A stretch of DNA of 8,829 nucleotides from Oligoflexia bacterium. Its GTDB lineage: Bacteria > Bdellovibrionota > Bdellovibrionia > Bdellovibrionales > UBA1609. A model generated the notes under the pieces. It was given only the letters and a program-made list of their open reading frames with translations, did no database searches and was not told the origin of the DNA. Shown in pieces: positions 7,699 to 8,829 of this stretch (the stretch's first letter is position 1; every line of letters starts with the position of its first letter). The DNA is taken from positions 1 to 8,829 of the forward strand of contig JAPPIY010000037.1 of NCBI GenBank assembly GCA_026914095.1, written 5' to 3'. The translations under genes were made by a program, and so were the position numbers.

Positions 7699-8187
7699 TT
7701 AATTGAACTTTATTTTGATTGTTTCAATAAAATCAAATACACTTATGCATTTTACTTGCTCTAGTTCGCATATAGAAGGGATAGTTCTAGCTTTTTCTCT
7801 TTGTTTTGGCATTTGACCTTTTTTTTCATCTGAAACAACATTTGCATTTAATACTTTAGCAGAAGCAATTACAAAATGATCAGCACCGTCAGGTTTTGAA
7901 AGTTTTTTGTATCTTTGTATTATTTCACTCCCAATATCTGCTATTTTTTACTCTTGATCTTGAGTTATTTTGTGAAAACAGTCTCTATGATTTTTCAACC
8001 ATTTTGATAATTCATCTGTTTTCTTTTCTATTTCACTATAAACTGCTTGATGAATATAAAAATTATATTCAGTTAATTTTTTTATGAATAATTGAAAAAA
8101 ATCTTCTTTACTAAAAAAAGTTTTTCTGTAGTATTCCTGCCAACAAGAAATAAAAAAACTAGTGTCTATGCAGTAAGTTTGTTTCAT
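7699..8187 (-). pseudogene. DUF4411/PIN-type toxin gene broken by an in-frame stop
   Basis: The ATG frame encodes 79 residues and stops at TAA (7950-7948), but the same frame then stays open for 82 more codons to a TAA at 7701-7699. Joined, this gives about 162 codons, the size I expect for the DUF4411 PIN-like family of likely ribonuclease toxins. The first half begins MKQTYCIDTSFF with acidic Asp8 and has Glu52 in SEIEKK. The half after the stop has PDGADHFVIASAKVLNANVV with Asp103 and then Asp120, and ends with SICELEQVKCISVFDF, the typical tail. The four acidic residues of a PIN active site are therefore split two and two by the stop, so the 79-residue product should be inactive. One base change (from CAA, GAA or AAA) explains it. 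No credible restart lies just after the stop. The start overlaps the upstream peptidase gene (TAATG), with AGGA about 10 bases before it. A sequencing error is the main alternative. Confidence 0.8.
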
Positions 8188-8829
8188 TAAGCATTTTTCC
8201 TAAGGCGCTTCATTAAAGTTTTGAATTTATCTACTTTTAAACTTAAGAGAGATGAGGCTTGAGAGCCTGTAATATTCTTAGTTTGATAAGCGCTATAGAC
8301 TATCTTTATAAAATTCCTATTTGTTCGGCTAATCATTGTATTATAAAAATTTCCACCATCTTGATTGGCCTGTGTTTGTTTTTTGTGTTTAATCCATTCT
8401 GTCATTTCTTTATAAAACTCATTCCACAAATTGTTGAACAAAACATCTTTTATAATTTGTTGTTCTTTTAATCTCAATAAAATGGACAATTTACTAATAA
8501 AAAATCTGTTTGATATTTTATTGATAGTTTTAATCATTTTTTCCTTAGGCATTTCTAAAGGGATATTTTTATATTTTAAATCAAAACAAGAATTTAATTC
8601 ATTTTCAGTTAATAAAAATCTGGAAGCAACTTGATTACAGAATGTTTCTACTCTGTTAGAATGATTTTTTAATAATTCCCCAACCACTCCAGATTCATTA
8701 ATAAACAAATGAGCTAACTCATGAATAAGGGTAAAAATTTGGGCTGTTATATAGTCTTCAGAGTGCAAGAAAATAAAATCCTCCTGCCCCCCTATATAGT
8801 GTAGCCAAAATTGACTACTTGAATTTCTG
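8187..8829 (-). CDS. ImmA/IrrE-family zinc metallopeptidase, 5' end outside the window
   Basis: The frame runs from TAA (8189-8187) to the right edge without a stop: 213 residues are visible and the start lies beyond 8829. A TTG at 8768 is in frame, but the reading continues sensibly upstream of it (HYIGGQEDFIF), so it is not the true start. The zinc site is HELAH in FTLIHELAHLF, with the third ligand probably the Glu in RVETFCNQVASRF about 28 residues on. This is the ImmA/IrrE (COG2856-like) pattern. Known members cleave a repressor or act as antitoxin-like partners, often with an HTH domain at the N-terminus; any such domain here would be off the window. The stop overlaps the ATG of the PIN gene by one base, so the two were translated together. 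It is among the most AT-rich parts of the window (some 60-base stretches are about 18% G+C), which fits acquired DNA. The regulatory role is inferred from family and context. Confidence 0.85.
   Translation of the reverse strand, partial: RNSSSQFWLHYIGGQEDFIFLHSEDYITAQIFTLIHELAHLFINESGVVGELLKNHSNRVETFCNQVASRFLLTENELNSCFDLKYKNIPLEMPKEKMIKTINKISNRFFISKLSILLRLKEQQIIKDVLFNNLWNEFYKEMTEWIKHKKQTQANQDGGNFYNTMISRTNRNFIKIVYSAYQTKNITGSQASSLLSLKVDKFKTLMKRLRKNA
8198..8201 (-). promoter_or_regulatory. Ribosome binding site of the PIN gene, inside the peptidase gene
   Basis: AGGA on the minus strand 10 bases before the ATG at 8187-8185, within the last codons of the peptidase gene. Together with the TAATG junction it indicates coupled translation and supports this ATG as the start of the toxin frame. 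Confidence 0.45.

Noticed and set aside
7948..7950. TAA read as a recoded sense codon in this organism
   Set aside because: TAA ends the methyltransferase and peptidase genes here at places fixed by their overlaps, so it is an ordinary stop.
8187..8768. Peptidase gene as a complete 193-residue protein starting at TTG 8768
   Set aside because: The frame stays open to the window edge with family-like sequence before the zinc site, so the TTG is internal and the gene is cut by the edge.

Overview
The window is an AT-rich bacterial fragment in which every supportable gene lies on the minus strand, so transcription runs from the right edge towards position 1. It looks like a housekeeping gene (maeB, 137-2416) next to a block of defence and mobile-type genes (2626 to beyond 8829). 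The two-domain malic enzyme of about 760 residues is the form common in Gram-negative bacteria, especially proteobacteria. Together with the low G+C and the GC-rich palindromic intergenic repeat at the left edge, this suggests a low-GC proteobacterium, perhaps an alphaproteobacterium. That placement is an inference from memory of the families and is not firm.

Layout, left to right: (1) 28-83, a cluster of GC-rich palindromes just downstream of maeB. (2) 137-2416, maeB, NADP-type malic enzyme fused to a phosphotransacetylase-like domain, intact. (3) 2417-2625, an AT-rich spacer that marks the boundary between the core gene and the defence block. (4) 2626-4204, a compact type II restriction-modification operon: a gamma-class N6-adenine DNA methyltransferase followed by an overlapping gene that is probably its cognate endonuclease. 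(5) 4205-4452, a spacer with a good extended -10 promoter for that operon, a tandem 8-base repeat at the predicted transcription start, and other short repeats. (6) 4453-7596, an intact type I restriction subunit HsdR, with no HsdM or HsdS in view. (7) 7699-8187, a DUF4411/PIN-type toxin gene broken by an in-frame TAA at codon 80. (8) 8187 to beyond 8829, an ImmA/IrrE-type zinc peptidase gene, cut by the window edge and joined to the toxin by a TAATG stop/start overlap.

How they fit together: the type II pair looks self-contained, with the methyltransferase translated first and the endonuclease second by coupling. HsdR needs an HsdM/HsdS partner that must lie elsewhere, most simply beyond the right edge, with the peptidase-PIN pair sitting as cargo inside the type I operon. 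The peptidase-PIN pair resembles a toxin-antitoxin module whose toxin half has been disabled. I do not see a clearly new system. The most notable points are the broken toxin with its regulator kept, the HsdR without visible partners, and the repeat over the methyltransferase promoter.
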